64,000 nt of DNA from Branchipolynoe longqiensis (GCA_030323885.1 CM059194.1:3151291-3215290), one strand, 5' to 3'. Positions 44,143-55,300 are shown, counted from the stretch's first letter. The notes: a model not told the origin generated them from the sequence alone. A program made the numbers and translations.

Positions 44143-44250
44143 TTTGTTTGGGGTTTTATTATCTAGCAACATCTAATGCAATATCAGGATATGTACCAAT
44201 TCCCGGCATTGTCCATTCATTGGAAAATTTGACTGTGCTGCCTCATTGGA
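44143..44250 (-). repeat. SINE-A 3' fragment
   Basis: GTTTGGGGTTTTATTATCTA, GCAACATCTAATGCAATATC and part of the following body, ending GTGCTGCCTCATTGG. Confidence 0.65.
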
Positions 44251-44537
44251 TGTTTGTTGTTGATTTGCATCCTAGCGACATTTAAGGTCATATAAAGACG
44301 GGATGCCAGCCCCACCGACAGGACTGGTACTATGATCTAATATCCCACTCAGTCATGTTTGATTGATAGTGCGCTAACCAGTTCTTGCCCTATCCAATTA
44401 ATGCCGGTCCCCAGGATAGGAGTGACAAACATCAATTATGGAAGTCATTGCTTTGACTCAGAGGGGATTCGAACTCCCGACCTTCCACATGGGAAGCTAG
44501 CGGTCTTCTTGATTTGGCCGCTTCGTCTTGTCCCATA
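44251..44537 (-). mobile_element. SINE-A, degenerate near full copy
   Basis: TGTTTGTTGTTGATTTGCAT, CCTAGCGACATTTAAGGTC, CTTGCCCTATCCAATTAATG and second-type head GACCTTCCACATGGGAAGCT ending GGCCGCTTCGTCTTGTCC. Directly adjacent to the preceding fragment in the same orientation. Confidence 0.75.
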
Positions 44538-44732
44538 TATGTATATGCTGTACACGTTTTGGCATGCTCCCCAATATTAATGTTGCATGCTTGCACTTCA
44601 CATATGTCAACAGTTAGCCATTTTAAATCAAATTTATAATATTTCTTAACCCGCATTTCAAATTAAAGATCCAATATGGCGGATCTGCTGAGCCTCACAG
44701 GATATCTACTACCATGTACAACTACCTCATAC

Positions 44733-45370
44733 CGGACGCGGTGGCCGAATCGGTAGAGCGCAGGCTTCCCGGGCGGAAAGTTGGGATATATATTCCTGGT
44801 CCAGTCAAAGCCGATGACTTACAGAATTGATACTTGTCGCTTCCTAGCCTGGTGCTCAGCATTATTAGGATACCGAAAGGACTGGTTGGCTCAGTGTCAG
44901 GATAATGTGACTCAGTGGGATATCAGGTCATGGTGCCAGGGGCCTTTTTTTTCTTGCAGAAGATTTATACTGCCTATCATGGGTAAGCCTGAATAGGCTT
45001 GTTTCACCATTAGACAGTTTGTCGATAGAAAGCCTGAGCCTACACTTTTACCGACCCAAGGGATTTTTAACCTCCCACACCACATAGACATGGTATGACA
45101 GAGCAACTGGCCTTTGATGATGCTGTAAGTTATACACAGCGCTGGAAATCCAAATTGGTAGAGGTGGAGGCACAGGGTATCGAACCACTGACCTTCAGAT
45201 TAGGAGTCCGACCTAGAAAACAGTCAGACACTCTAATGACTCCGCCACAGAGAATACCTGGTCTCCCGGTGGGACAACACTATGAAGTTGTCATGAGTGT
45301 GCACAATCACAAGTCGATACCCATCCTGATATGACCCTAGCTGTTGCCAGGACATAAAACAACAACAAAC
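44733..45370 (+). mobile_element. SINE-A split by SINE-B
   Basis: Head GGTGGCCGAATCGGTAGAGC with GCAGGCTTCCCGGGCGG stem, body and central block to GGTGCCAGGGGCC at 44945. It resumes after the SINE-B with TGGTCTCCCGGTGGG at about 45258 and ends GTTGCCAGGACATAAAACAA then CAACAAAC. This copy gives the relative age SINE-A before SINE-B. Confidence 0.87.
44946..45257 (-). mobile_element. SINE-B copy 5, nested in SINE-A
   Basis: Begins with a T run (its A-rich 3' tail) and CTTGCAGAAGATTTATACTG, then TCATGGGTAAGCCTGAATAG, ending in the head ATGACTCCGCCACAGAGAA. A target duplication is at best three bases (CCT) and is uncertain. Confidence 0.87.
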
Positions 45371-45435
45371 TACCTCATTGCGAGTAAGTACCTTAGTCAG
45401 TTTGTAACCCTGGCTGGTTGTTTTTGCGTTGTTCT

Positions 45436-45449
45436 GTCGCCATGGCAAC
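45436..45449. promoter_or_regulatory. RFX-type X-box
   Basis: GTCGCCATGGCAAC is one base from a perfect palindromic X-box. RFX factors bind such sites in ciliary and other promoters. It lies in a small GC-rich patch (45420-45500). No gene start is visible beside it. Confidence 0.35.
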
Positions 45450-45759
45450 CTGCCAGCTCACGGGGCGCCGGGCGAATGAACACGGCGTCACCTAGGCCAA
45501 ACGAAAAAAAAGAAATTGGTGATTGTCCCTGCCCGTGCCTGAAATATTGCCCACCCCTGAATTGTTGTTATCTATTTATTTATTGTTAAACTGATAAGAA
45601 TGTGTCTGCCTAGTGGCTATTCAACTTTCATAAGCACGCAATATGTTCCAAAATTGAAACTTTTAGAACTGCACATTATATAATACATTTTGTACTGAGA
45701 ATAGAGTATTTATTGTTGGACTGACACCATTGTGATGTGTACATGAATGACTGAACAAT

Positions 45760-45900
45760 AACAATTTAAAATTGAAATATTTAAAACTGCCCACTCCACC
45801 CAGATTTGTATTTCAAAAGGTTGATCACCACCATTTTGTTGTATTTGGCCTTAGATTGGTTCGCAGATCCAAAGGTGCATTCGCTCTTTGATCCAGGCCC
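45760..45900. repeat. Dispersed repeat shared with 58660-58770
   Basis: Shares TATTTCAAAAGG-TTGATCACC, TTGTTGTATTTGGCCT and a GGTTCGCAG/GGTCACCAAG phrase with the second locus. Family unknown. 45450-45759 has nothing else recognised. Confidence 0.4.
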
Positions 45901-45954
45901 TACAAAAAGGCTACCTAGGTGACCTTGATATACCTTCGACAGCCAATCAATGTC

Positions 45955-46050
45955 ACATGCGGGAAGATGGAGCGCCGCACCAAGTGGTGGCTAAAGGCAT
46001 AACCGGAAGTAGGTCACGTGCTGTGAGAGGAGTGTTATCGTGACCGAGAT
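45955..46050. promoter_or_regulatory. ETS plus E-box motif pair
   Basis: ACCGGAAGTAGGTCACGTGC near 46001-46021 places an ETS site beside a USF-type E-box, with GGAAGATGGAGC (YY1-like) upstream. Open frames around 46062-46427 have no domain I recognise. Confidence 0.3.
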
Positions 46051-46806
46051 TGGGGTTGTACCTAGTCAGGTGTGTCCAGATCGCATTTCATACTTCTATA
46101 GTGTGTCTTTGTTGACAGGAACCAGTCTATAAAGTCCTCAGCTGGAATATGTGGGATTGTGTAGGCAGGATATATGCAATCAATACAGGCAAGGAGAGCA
46201 AGGAAGAGTATTAAGAGTGAAAGTAGAGAGAGAGCTTGTACCCTCAGGTGTATTATTATATAGTGATACGTGGATCTGATATGGCATACCACCTGACCAT
46301 TACCTCCAATCACCAACAAGCATTTCTAGTTCCACCAATGAACAGTAAGCATTCTTGTGTCACCATGGCTATGGTGATCTACCCACCACCACCATGCCTT
46401 GTGGCTGCTTGGCCTGCACCTGCCTGAGCTGTGTGTGTGGTGATCCATGACTAACAGTTGGGGAAGAGGGGGTAGTGAGTAGAGCTCTTGAGGCTCCTTA
46501 CACACTAACAATAGTGCCCCTCTCACAGTATCTATCTAATACACAATGACTATTGACTACAAATATAGAGTCACCAGCAACTACATGAATACATTTATGC
46601 ACCTGGCCTTATACATCATTTACATTAATGGACCATTTGTACTCCTTTATAGACCATTTCACATTCCCCACATTATGTGTTTTATCAGAATATTTTACAA
46701 GTCGCCAACAACAAGATTCTTCTCGAAAAGATTACACTGGTCCCCAGATGAGGGACAGTAGCGTGGACATTATGTCTTGTTTAGGTCTCAGTCAGATTAT
46801 GCCTTT

Positions 46807-46999
46807 GATCAGGCAGGATAGCCGACTGAGTTGAGTGTCTGTCTCCTGGTTTGTGAGTTCGGGGGATCCGAACCCGTGGGTTCGTGGGTTCGAACCCTGG
46901 TCAAGTCAAACCAATGAATTCGAATTTAATAACTGTCGCTTCCTGGCTTGGCGCTCGGTAGTTATAGGATAGGGCAAGGACTGGATGGCTCAGTGTCAG
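46807..46999 (+). repeat. SINE-A, 5' two thirds
   Basis: Head GGCAGGATAGCCGACTGAGT, duplicated GAACCCGTGGGTTCGTGGGTTCG region (22 bases, 46870-46892, written here in part only as GTGGGTTCGTGGGTTCG), CCAATGAATTCG junction and body to GGCTCAGTGTCAG, where it is cut by the periodic array. Confidence 0.8.
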
Positions 47000-47195
47000 T
47001 AGGCGACCAGTCGGTGAACACTCGCAGACTGGTCGGCGACCAGTTGGCGACCAGTAGGCGACCAGTAGGCGATCACTCGGCCACCAGTGTGTAACCAGTC
47101 ACCCTTTTGGGTGCAAGGTGGTAGCAAAGTGGTCGCAAAGTGGTCGCAAGGTGGTCGCACATTGGTCACCAATGGTCGCAAGCCATAGAGTACAT
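47000..47195. repeat. 11-bp periodic array inserted in SINE-A (E-type)
   Basis: First half GGCGACCAGTA units, second half GTGGTCGCAAA units, which are roughly reverse complementary in content. The period is 11 bp. The second-half end matches 39318-39345 inverted. Termini resembling GTCACA were not found. Confidence 0.55.
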
Positions 47196-47290
47196 GGGGC
47201 TTTACATGACAGGAGGTGGGCAGTGCTGCCTCTCACGGGTATCTCCATCACTATTGAGCCATGTTACACTTAGGTGCCGCCACCATCAGT

Positions 47291-48430
47291 TTAAAGTTGC
47301 ATGGTCCGATGGTTTTGAATTTCTGTATTTTTTCTGAGATAAATATATTAGATCGATCACTAGTATCTACCTTAAATTAGTTCAAAGTTACTTTTATTTT
47401 AAATGGTAAACTACCTACACAGTTACAGGTATTCTAAAGGCCACCCTTGCCCTGACCCCTGGCCACAAATGGTCTCAAATGCACTACATGGCCCAATACG
47501 CTAAGCCCCTTCCCACCCCTGTTACAATGCCCAGTATGTACCTAGTACCTAAAAAGTTTTTCTTGAAATTGACCCGATGCCAGTCACATACAAATCCAAA
47601 ATACAATCTCAGACCCCCATTCCATTCATCAAATCATACAATACAAAGAACTAGCAATTACTAATTAAATGACAGTATTGCAAAAATTAACATCATACAC
47701 ATTGACATCCAGTGTTCCTGTCACCATCATACCATATCTTTCAGTATATAATTACTTACATTTATGGGCAAATCAGTGTAGGTATTTACTAGATACCAGC
47801 ATATTAATTGTGATTGGATCCACTGATTTGCATATATACTGTGCATGTATTTGAAAATAGGTATATATATTTTGATATATTTCTTTACAAAAAGGAAAAA
47901 AAAGGAAAAAAGTGTTTAAAGACAATTCTAAACCCATGCAATACATATTCACTGAATGCATGATACTTTTATTGGAATGGATTTGTACACATTTACTACT
48001 AAACCTGATACTTCATTTATAAAATGTATAATACTTTTAGTAACAAACAGGATTTGCATGCAGTCACAATTACAACTGATAGTAGTTTCATTTATGTATT
48101 AAGGAATTGTACTGTACGGCCGGAAGTCCAGTGCTCTGGCGCTGACAAGAAATATTATTCGATGAATAAATACTTGAACCAAAAAAAAAAAAAAGCTTTT
48201 GGGATATTTTGAGTGCAAACATGGAAAATTAGTTTTGACAAGCTTGCCAAAACTCTGACACCATAGACTTCTGCAGTAACAGGTTCTGTTAAATTGACTC
48301 AGTATTGCCTTCTATGCCGAAAGAAATGCTTAATAAGTGCATCAGTATCTAAGTTACATATGTAAAATCAAATCTACATAATTGGTTTGGTTTTGAAAAT
48401 TTGATATTTCATCAGACTATGCAGCTTTAA
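47291..48430 (+). mobile_element. MITE-A copy 8, TTAA-flanked, interrupted by LINE-J
   Basis: TTAA at 47291-47294 and AGTTGCATGGTCCGATGG follow the family rule. The right end CATCAGACTATGCAGCT ends at 48426 with TTAA at 48427-48430. The interior matches copy 7 to about 47410, then resumes at about 48197 with TTTGGGATATTTTGAGTGCA. Confidence 0.82.
47411..48196 (+). mobile_element. LINE-J, 5'-truncated, nested in MITE-A
   Basis: About 785 bp ending in the LINE-J 3' terminus: GGCCGGAAGTCCAGTGCTCT then GGCGCTGAC, stem-loop 48129-48144, GATGAATAAATACTTGAACC and a run of about 15 A. There is no long ORF. 5' truncation with a poly(A) end is the usual product of target-primed reverse transcription. 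Confidence 0.72.
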
Positions 48431-48478
48431 CTTGAAGGAAGTGGATTATGTCAGGAACTGATGAGTAGGTAGTTCGGG

Positions 48479-48763
48479 ATGAAATATCGCAGGAGAATCT
48501 ATAAAGAATACTCCTTCGATGTAGGCATATCAGTGCTAAGCTCAACTGAATCAGTTGAAATGTCTTTGAATATGAATCAACAACGTCTTGACGATACGTG
48601 TGTACTTTTTCTTCCAAAGGGGTTCACTGAACTAGTTTTAACAATAAGACAAGGAAACCATACCAAACATCACATTATACTTGTTATCAAATCTGCACCG
48701 AAATATAGGATGTATGCGCATCAAATTATACTAACAGAAGAGCTTCTTATTCACACTTATTAG
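48479..48763 (+). CDS. Unrecognised 94-residue open frame
   Basis: Starts MKYRRRIYKEYSFDVGISVL. No domain, signal peptide or homology I recognise. Codon content is AT-rich like the surroundings and there is no splice or Kozak support. It could be chance. 48764-49170 shows only a CT run (about 49029-49047). Confidence 0.12.
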   Translation: MKYRRRIYKEYSFDVGISVLSSTESVEMSLNMNQQRLDDTCVLFLPKGFTELVLTIRQGNHTKHHIILVIKSAPKYRMYAHQIILTEELLIHTY

Positions 48764-49179
48764 TACAACGTTACCCTAACCATGACACCGACAATATAAA
48801 AGGCAGACCCTGTTGTCTCTCAATGCTGTTCGGTAACGGCACTATTCTTTTTTTTTCTTCTTTTTGTCTTCGTATCAAACTCTTGTTGATTATAGCAGGG
48901 GAGTAGCTAGGCCGTTAAGGATGTGTACTCCTAATTTCGGCAGGGGTTTAGGGGGCCGCTTAAGCTTAAGCTGACGGATTTGACACATTTTAGACTTGAG
49001 TTTTCGACACTCCGGACTACTACATGCCTCCTCTCTCTCTCTCTCTCTTTATTATTTTTGTTTAGTTTTTGTTGTTGACAAAGCGATGTGGGCGTTTTGG
49101 CGTATGCGTGTACGCCTAGCTACGCCCCTCTATAGACTATTACACATGTGAATGAATGAAACATAATATGGCCGGAACA

Positions 49180-49880
49180 CCAGCTAGCGAGGTGAGTGTA
49201 CCATAACACTGTCTATATACGACTTTACCTGGTGAGGTGAGTGTACTATAACACTGTCTATATAACAATTTGCCGGGTGAGGTGAGTGTAGCCCATACAA
49301 TGTCTACCTATATATGGTACACTGTCTGCGTGACACTTTACCTGGTGAAGTTAGTGTACGCTATATAACACTGTCTATATAACACTTTATCTGGCATTGT
49401 AAGTGTAGAACATGACATGAACACTTTCCTATCGAGGTACAGCATTTGTTGTGGTGAGTGAAGCCCAGTACAAACATTCTCTATGGAAGTAGAGTAATTG
49501 CTGTGGTGAGTGCAGTCCACTACACACCTGATTTAGGGAGGTCCTGTATTTGTTGTGGTGAGTGCAGCCCCTACACACTTTCTATATGGAGGTATACTAT
49601 TTGTTGTAGCTTAACAAAAATAATTTGTTATTGAGGCTGTATTTATACTGTCCATAGCATGTAAGCCTGGGTACCCAGGCTTGTTTTCAATGCTGACCAG
49701 CTGTAGTGTTGATGTTGTCTTACCAAACAGTAGCTGCTGATAAGTTATTTGATTGTCTGCATTTCAGTAGCAGATAGATAGTCTGTTGATACGTTTAGTA
49801 GCCTATGTGATAATAACCCACTATCAGTTGTTTCTATGGAGGTCCTCTATTTGCTGTGGTGAGTGCAACCCACTATACAT
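49180..49880 (+). repeat. Minisatellite of about 45-55 bp, interrupted
   Basis: Early units carry GAGGTGAGTGTACCATAACA and CTGTCTATATA. Later units carry ATTTGTTGTGGTGAGTGCAG and CCCACTACACA. The array is broken at about 49615-49835 by a repeat-G copy and resumes with GGAGGTCCTCTATTTGCTGT. Confidence 0.8.
49640..49830 (+). repeat. Dispersed repeat G, inside the minisatellite
   Basis: ACTGTCCATAGCATGTAAGC, perfect hairpin GCCTGGGTACCCAGGC (49667-49682), TTGTTTTCAATGCTGACCAG, then CAAACAGTAGCTGCTGATAA. The best example of the hairpin that marks this family. Confidence 0.7.
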
Positions 49881-50196
49881 CTTATATGAGACTGTCTCAA
49901 AAGGTGCTAAGCAATATGGGCCAAAACTGTGTCTATTGTAACAATCAACATACATCTCTTTATGCATTTTTTTACATGGTGTTTCATAATCCCAATATAA
50001 TACATATTGATTTGAAGCAAATGTCCTTGTGTTTTCAATGTAACTGTTTCTGTGCTGTTTTGTGTCAATCATTACATTGGACAACAATAAAATGAGTGAT
50101 CATCTTCTGAGACAGGTTCATATACGAATATCCACTATTGGGTGCGACCTGTCAAAACAGAAAAGTATCTCCAAATGTACGCAGAACCCACAGCTA

Positions 50197-50890
50197 TTCC
50201 CTGACACTCATTCTCAACGCGAGGCGTTCCCACGCAGGTTGCCAGCGTGTTGTCAACGTGTTACGGACGTGTTGTCGGCGTGTCGCCAGCGCGTTAAACC
50301 AATTCGACGGGTTGCTAGAGTGTTGTCAACGTGTTGTGGACGTGTTGTCGGCGCGTTGCCGGCGCGTTATCAAACCCAGCACGCTGACGACACGTTCGCA
50401 GAATGCCAGCGCACCGCCGCGGACGCGCTAGCAACACGTCGACACGCGCCAGTAACACGTCGTCACGTGCCAGCAGCACGTCCACACGCGTCAGCAACAC
50501 ATTACCGACGCGTTGACGCACTGGTGCCAGTTGTGGGAAATTTCCACGACTTTGATCAACGTGCTACGAACGACTTTGATCAACGTGCTACGAGCGGGCC
50601 GCCAACGCGCTGATAACGCGTGTCGACGTGCTTCTAACGCGCCCCTAACGCGAACCGCAACGGAAGACGTCGGCCAGCGCCGAAAGTTTTGTGCAAGCAC
50701 AAAACTTTCGGCGCTGGGCGACGCGCGCCGACGCGTTGTTTCAAAGCGACCTGTCACTCAAAGTGTACCGACGCGCCGGCAACGTGTTGGTAACGCGTCC
50801 CGACGGGTTCTGACGTTTCGCCCCAAAACCAAACACGTTGGCACGCGTTGTCCAACGCCGGGCCAACACGTCGTAGTGTGACTGCTCCAT
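50197..50890. mobile_element. E element, GC-rich, with 11-bp units and a 19-bp palindrome
   Basis: The right terminus CGTCGTAGTGTGACTGCTCC matches the family end seen at 11484 and 24163. The left terminus (CCCTGACACTCATTCTCAACG) is degenerate. Units of 11 bp such as GTGTTGTCAAC, GTGTTACGGAC and GTGTTGTCGGC fill 50240-50370. CACGTCG-type complementary units dominate 50390-50510. A 24-bp block is duplicated in tandem near 50549-50596. A perfect 19-bp inverted repeat with a 2-base spacer lies at 50676-50715. Open frames on both strands (50062-50613 and others) are side effects of the periodic GC-rich sequence. Confidence 0.72.
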
Positions 50891-51098
50891 TAGGCAGCTT
50901 CAAACCACGCATTCAGACTATATTTGGCTAACCGGTGTAAATTATAACTATTAAGTTATATTACATTAGTATTTAGTTGTGTTCACAATTAATTCCAATT
51001 TAAACATATTGGTGAAGGATGAAACAATTGTGCTACCATATATGTTGTTTCAAATAACCAATTACTTAGCTTTGGTTAAGGGGGTAATTAGTTGCTTA

Positions 51099-51452
51099 GT
51101 TTGTTTGTTGTTGTTTTATGTCCTCGCAACATCTAATGTCATATCAGGACGGGTACCGACTTGTGACAGTGCACACTCATGGCCACTTTATAGTGCTGTC
51201 CCACTGGGAGACCAGGCCGCCAGCACCATCACATGATATCCCACTCAGTCACAGTATCCCGACACTGAGCCAAACAGTCCTTGTCCTATCCTAATAATGC
51301 CAAGTGCCAGGCTAAGAGGCGAGAAGTATCAATTTGTAAGTCATTGCTTTGACTCGACCAGGATTCGAACCCACAAACCCTATTCATTCGGATCTCCCGA
51401 TCTCCCAAAACAGGAGACGGACACTCTACTCATTCGGCCACCCCATCTGGGA
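51099..51452 (-). mobile_element. SINE-A, near full length
   Basis: GTTTGTTTGTTGTTGTTTTA tail, TCGCAACATCTAATGTCATA, central block, CTTGTCCTATCCTAATAATG and first-type head ending CATTCGGCCACCCCATCTGG. Confidence 0.88.
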
Positions 51453-51523
51453 GTTGCCTAGTTGTTGTTAATGGGGGACATGTGGCGTAGTTCATTTTCC
51501 GACACTTGGTGGCGCATCGGTAG

Positions 51524-51990
51524 TAGTGGGCCTACACGGTCATTGACAATGCTTTGAGTTTGCCGGTACGCGCAATGCAATACGTATATTTTATTCAAAA
51601 TTAATAGAAATACAGAACCCTAACCTTAGAAATTTAATATAATGTATTCGTTGTATGTTTTCTATATGTATACCAAGCGGTTTGTCTCTAGGTCTTGTGG
51701 TTTTTGAGATATTTGACTTCTTCTGTATGAAGATTGCTCACGGCCATTGACAATGCACTGAGTTCGGCGGTACGCCCAGTGCAAAACGTTTATTTTATTC
51801 AAAATTAATAGAAATACAGAACCCTAACCTTAGAAATTTAATATAATGTATTCGTTGTATGTTTTATATATGTATACCAAGTGGTTTGTGTCTAGGTCTT
51901 GTGGTTTTAGAGATATTTGACTTCTTCTGTATGAAGATTGCTCATAGCCAGTGGGTTTGCAGTGTGACAGTGTGCCGAATAGGCCCACTA
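51524..51990. repeat. 204-bp tandem duplication between 11-bp inverted repeats
   Basis: Unit 1 starts 51537 and unit 2 starts 51741, each with CATTGACAATG, ATTTTATTCAAAATTAATAG and AGGTCTTGTGG. Identity is very high. The pair is flanked by TAGTGGGCCTA (51524-51534) and its exact inverse TAGGCCCACTA (51980-51990). Confidence 0.85.
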
Positions 51991-52359
51991 GTTCAGTGGA
52001 GACGCGAATGGCAGGAATTTGAACTAAAAAGTCGGAGGTCCCCCATTGTTAAAGTCATACCGTAGATGCATATCTATTTGTATATATATGTGCGCTATAA
52101 TCCATTATGGGAATATAAACAAGGAGACTATCTATCTTCAGTTTCCTATGTAAAAGTATAGCACTGTATCCTATCTAACTGACTCTGTGTAGTATGACAT
52201 GGGCCACACTGGCGCCACCTGTGAGGGGCTGTAGGCACTGTATGCCAGCTGGCTCTGGCCTTTCACGCATATAGACCTGTCAGGACGGTCAAATTTTAAC
52301 TTTAGGTGGGCAGAATATATATCTTCTTCTCAACCACATCAGTCTTATCGCTGTTCTGC

Positions 52360-55300
52360 TGTTTTTTTTGTGTTTTTTTTTGGTAAAGTATTTATTCATC
52401 TGAATATGACATTTGTCAGCGCCGGAGCACTGGTCTTCCAGCCATCTTACTATTGGAATTGACATTCGAAATAATCTAAGTTTGGTCAGTGCTGTATTAG
52501 TCACAGCACCGATCATGTAGAATTAAGGGAGTGGCTCCTGCTGTATAATGTACAACACCAGTCAATGCGGTTCATGCAAGAATATGTATACTCGGGGCAA
52601 CTCAAACAATCGTTATGGGTTACATTTTTTCTCTTATAAAACAAGCTAGGTTTATAGTTGACAAGACATTTTGTCTGTCTTATGTAATGTTCAATGTGTT
52701 TAAACAGATTGATAGTTGTGTAGGATGTTCAGTGTTTTGATAACTTTTTCATGATGGTTAAGGGTGGTGGCAGGGGAGGGGGCCCATTGGGGTGGGTGGC
52801 AGGGGGAAAAAACCCACCGGAGAGCAAGCAAGGATGCGGGGGGGCAGGAGCTCAGGGCTGGAGGTCTCAGGCTTTGCTGATTAATTACTGCAGTGGTCGA
52901 TCAAGGCCTGAATAACTATGTGGGCTCTAAAGCATTTTTGAAGGCAATTATTGTTTTCTGTTCTCTGACTCTAGATAGGGAGGGTCATTCCACATGACAA
53001 TACCTTTTGAAGATTATGGTGCTCTCAATATATTTATTTGTTGAAGGTGTGGTACATTTAGTAGAGTGGAGGCTCCTCTTCGTTGTTGTTCTATTTGTGT
53101 CGGTCAATTGAATTTTGCATCTTTTGCGCGTTTGTGCATAGTGCCATCCAGGTGTAGTCCCTTCGCTCTGCGAGAGTATCCATTTTGCTTCCTTGTAACA
53201 GTTTCAGCCACACTGATAATCATGCCTTGTAAACTGTTCTCATTGCTTGGTTCTGAATTCTTTGCAAGTTTTGAATCTTTTGTTGTTTTGTTAAGAGTTC
53301 ATATATGATGTCATTTTGTAATCTTATAACAGCAAATATTGTATTCTTGTACAGGAGCAGTGCAGTGTTTTCCACTTAAGAATTTCCTTAATTCTACAAG
53401 TTGTCATTTTTGTCAGTGTTTGATTCTGTCTTGCAATTGTCTTCCCATTTAGAGTGGGAGGTCAGAGTTGTGGCCCAGTGTATTTGTAGGAGTCCACTTC
53501 ACGAAGTAAAGGTTCCACCCATTTGTAGTTGGATTTGAGGGGCTCTTGTATTTTCTCATTTTCGTCCATTAGATCATGACATACTCGTCTTGGCACTAAT
53601 TACTGTAGTTTATTTTCATGGCACCATGTATTCACCTTATCTAGCACCAGAATCACTGATATGCAGCATGTCCTGTCTGGGCTGCAGCTGCCACAATACT
53701 CTATTATATACAGTGATGCTTTGCTACATCAGCAAATAATGTAATGTTGCTCTTTCAGGTTACTAGTGGTAGGTCCATTAATAAAGATTAGGAATCGCAG
53801 GGGCCCTAGGGGTGGAGCCCTGTGGCACCCCGGTCCTTGACCCTACAGAGGTGGACTCATTAGTTGTTTAGTTTTGTGCACTGCATCCTGTTCTTTGAGA
53901 CAATTTGTGAAGAAATGGATATGCTTTTTTGCCTAACCCACTCTTGCTACTTTCTCACCACAGATCTTGTGTCAATTGTATCAAATGCCTTCCTTGAACT
54001 CAAGGAAGACAGTGATTGTTTAGGTTCACCTTTATCCAAGTTGCCCGAAAAGTTCATCCAGTATAGATGCCAAGGCCCCTGTTGTGATTTGGTTTTCCTA
54101 AATCCATTTTGGCTGGTATGTTCAGGTAGTTGGATGATTCAAGAATGCTTTATTAACTTGATCATGAATAATCAGTTCAATTAGTTTTTTCCTGGAAGTG
54201 GCAGGATTGAAATTGTATCGCAGTTTCACTGCAATAATTTATGGTTATTGGTCTTGGGAGATTGGGTGACTGTAGCTACCTTCCATGGCATCAGGGGAAG
54301 ATGCCTGTTTTAATTATTAAGTTGTACATATGGTGTGAATTCCCCTAAACAATTGTTTGTTGATCCACGCCATCTTTTATCGAGGCATTACTGATGTATT
54401 TTATACCAACAGAATAAACGATTTTATGGGATGATATTTGATTTGTTCAGTCTAGGATTTTCATCATCAAGATGTTTGCCTGAGAACATAGTTGTGGTTA
54501 TTTAGTTTGGCTTTGTAACATTTTTTTGGGGCGTTCCTCGGTTAAATGTACATGGCTAACCTTTTCTCCTATCTCAATGAAGTAGTTATTGATTTCTGCT
54601 GTAAGTAGGTTATCGTATCACATGGCCAGATTCTTCATTGATAGGCTACTAATTTTGGCCTGGGTTTTCTGGTTCAATCTGTTTTGAGTAGCAGGCTAAC
54701 ATTTGTTGCCATTGTTTCGATTCAATGTATAGTTGGTCCTTTGAGGAATCTTGCTTTGGCTTTTCTGACATCATTTCTTGCTTTCCTGGGTCATACATGT
54801 TGGGCTATGAACTCACACAGGGGGTCTTTTATGATATTTCAAATTGTGTCTGAAGTAGTCCTCTGTCTTGTTGTAGTTCTGTAGTTCATCATTAAGGTAC
54901 CCCGCTGTGTGTAGTTCTAAGAGTGAGCTCTACTAAGGGACAGTGGACCTGTCAGCTTCTCTTGTTATTGTTGTGTTAAGCATTTTCCCAGCATTTGTTT
55001 GGGTCTTGTTCCACTAGACCCTCTCTTGGTTGAATTCCTGCAGTGTGGTTTCCAATTCTCTCTGATTCACAGTTTCGGTATGTAGCATCCCCACTAGGTG
55101 GCAGATCGTTTCATTCCTTATTTTTCTTTTTTAGTATGTATATTAGTTTGTGGTCAATAATTATAGTGATTAACTCCTGCATTGTTGCCGTGCATCATGT
55201 TGGTGAATGCTAGGTCTATTGTTTTTGGTCAGAGGTCAGGTTATCTGGTTGGTTTGTGTAATCATTTGCTGGAGCTCATGATCTCAGCAACTTGTTTTCA

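Noticed and set aside
53066..54884. Forward frames of 66-106 residues
   Set aside because: The reverse strand shows LINE endonuclease and RT remnants, so these are antisense shadows.
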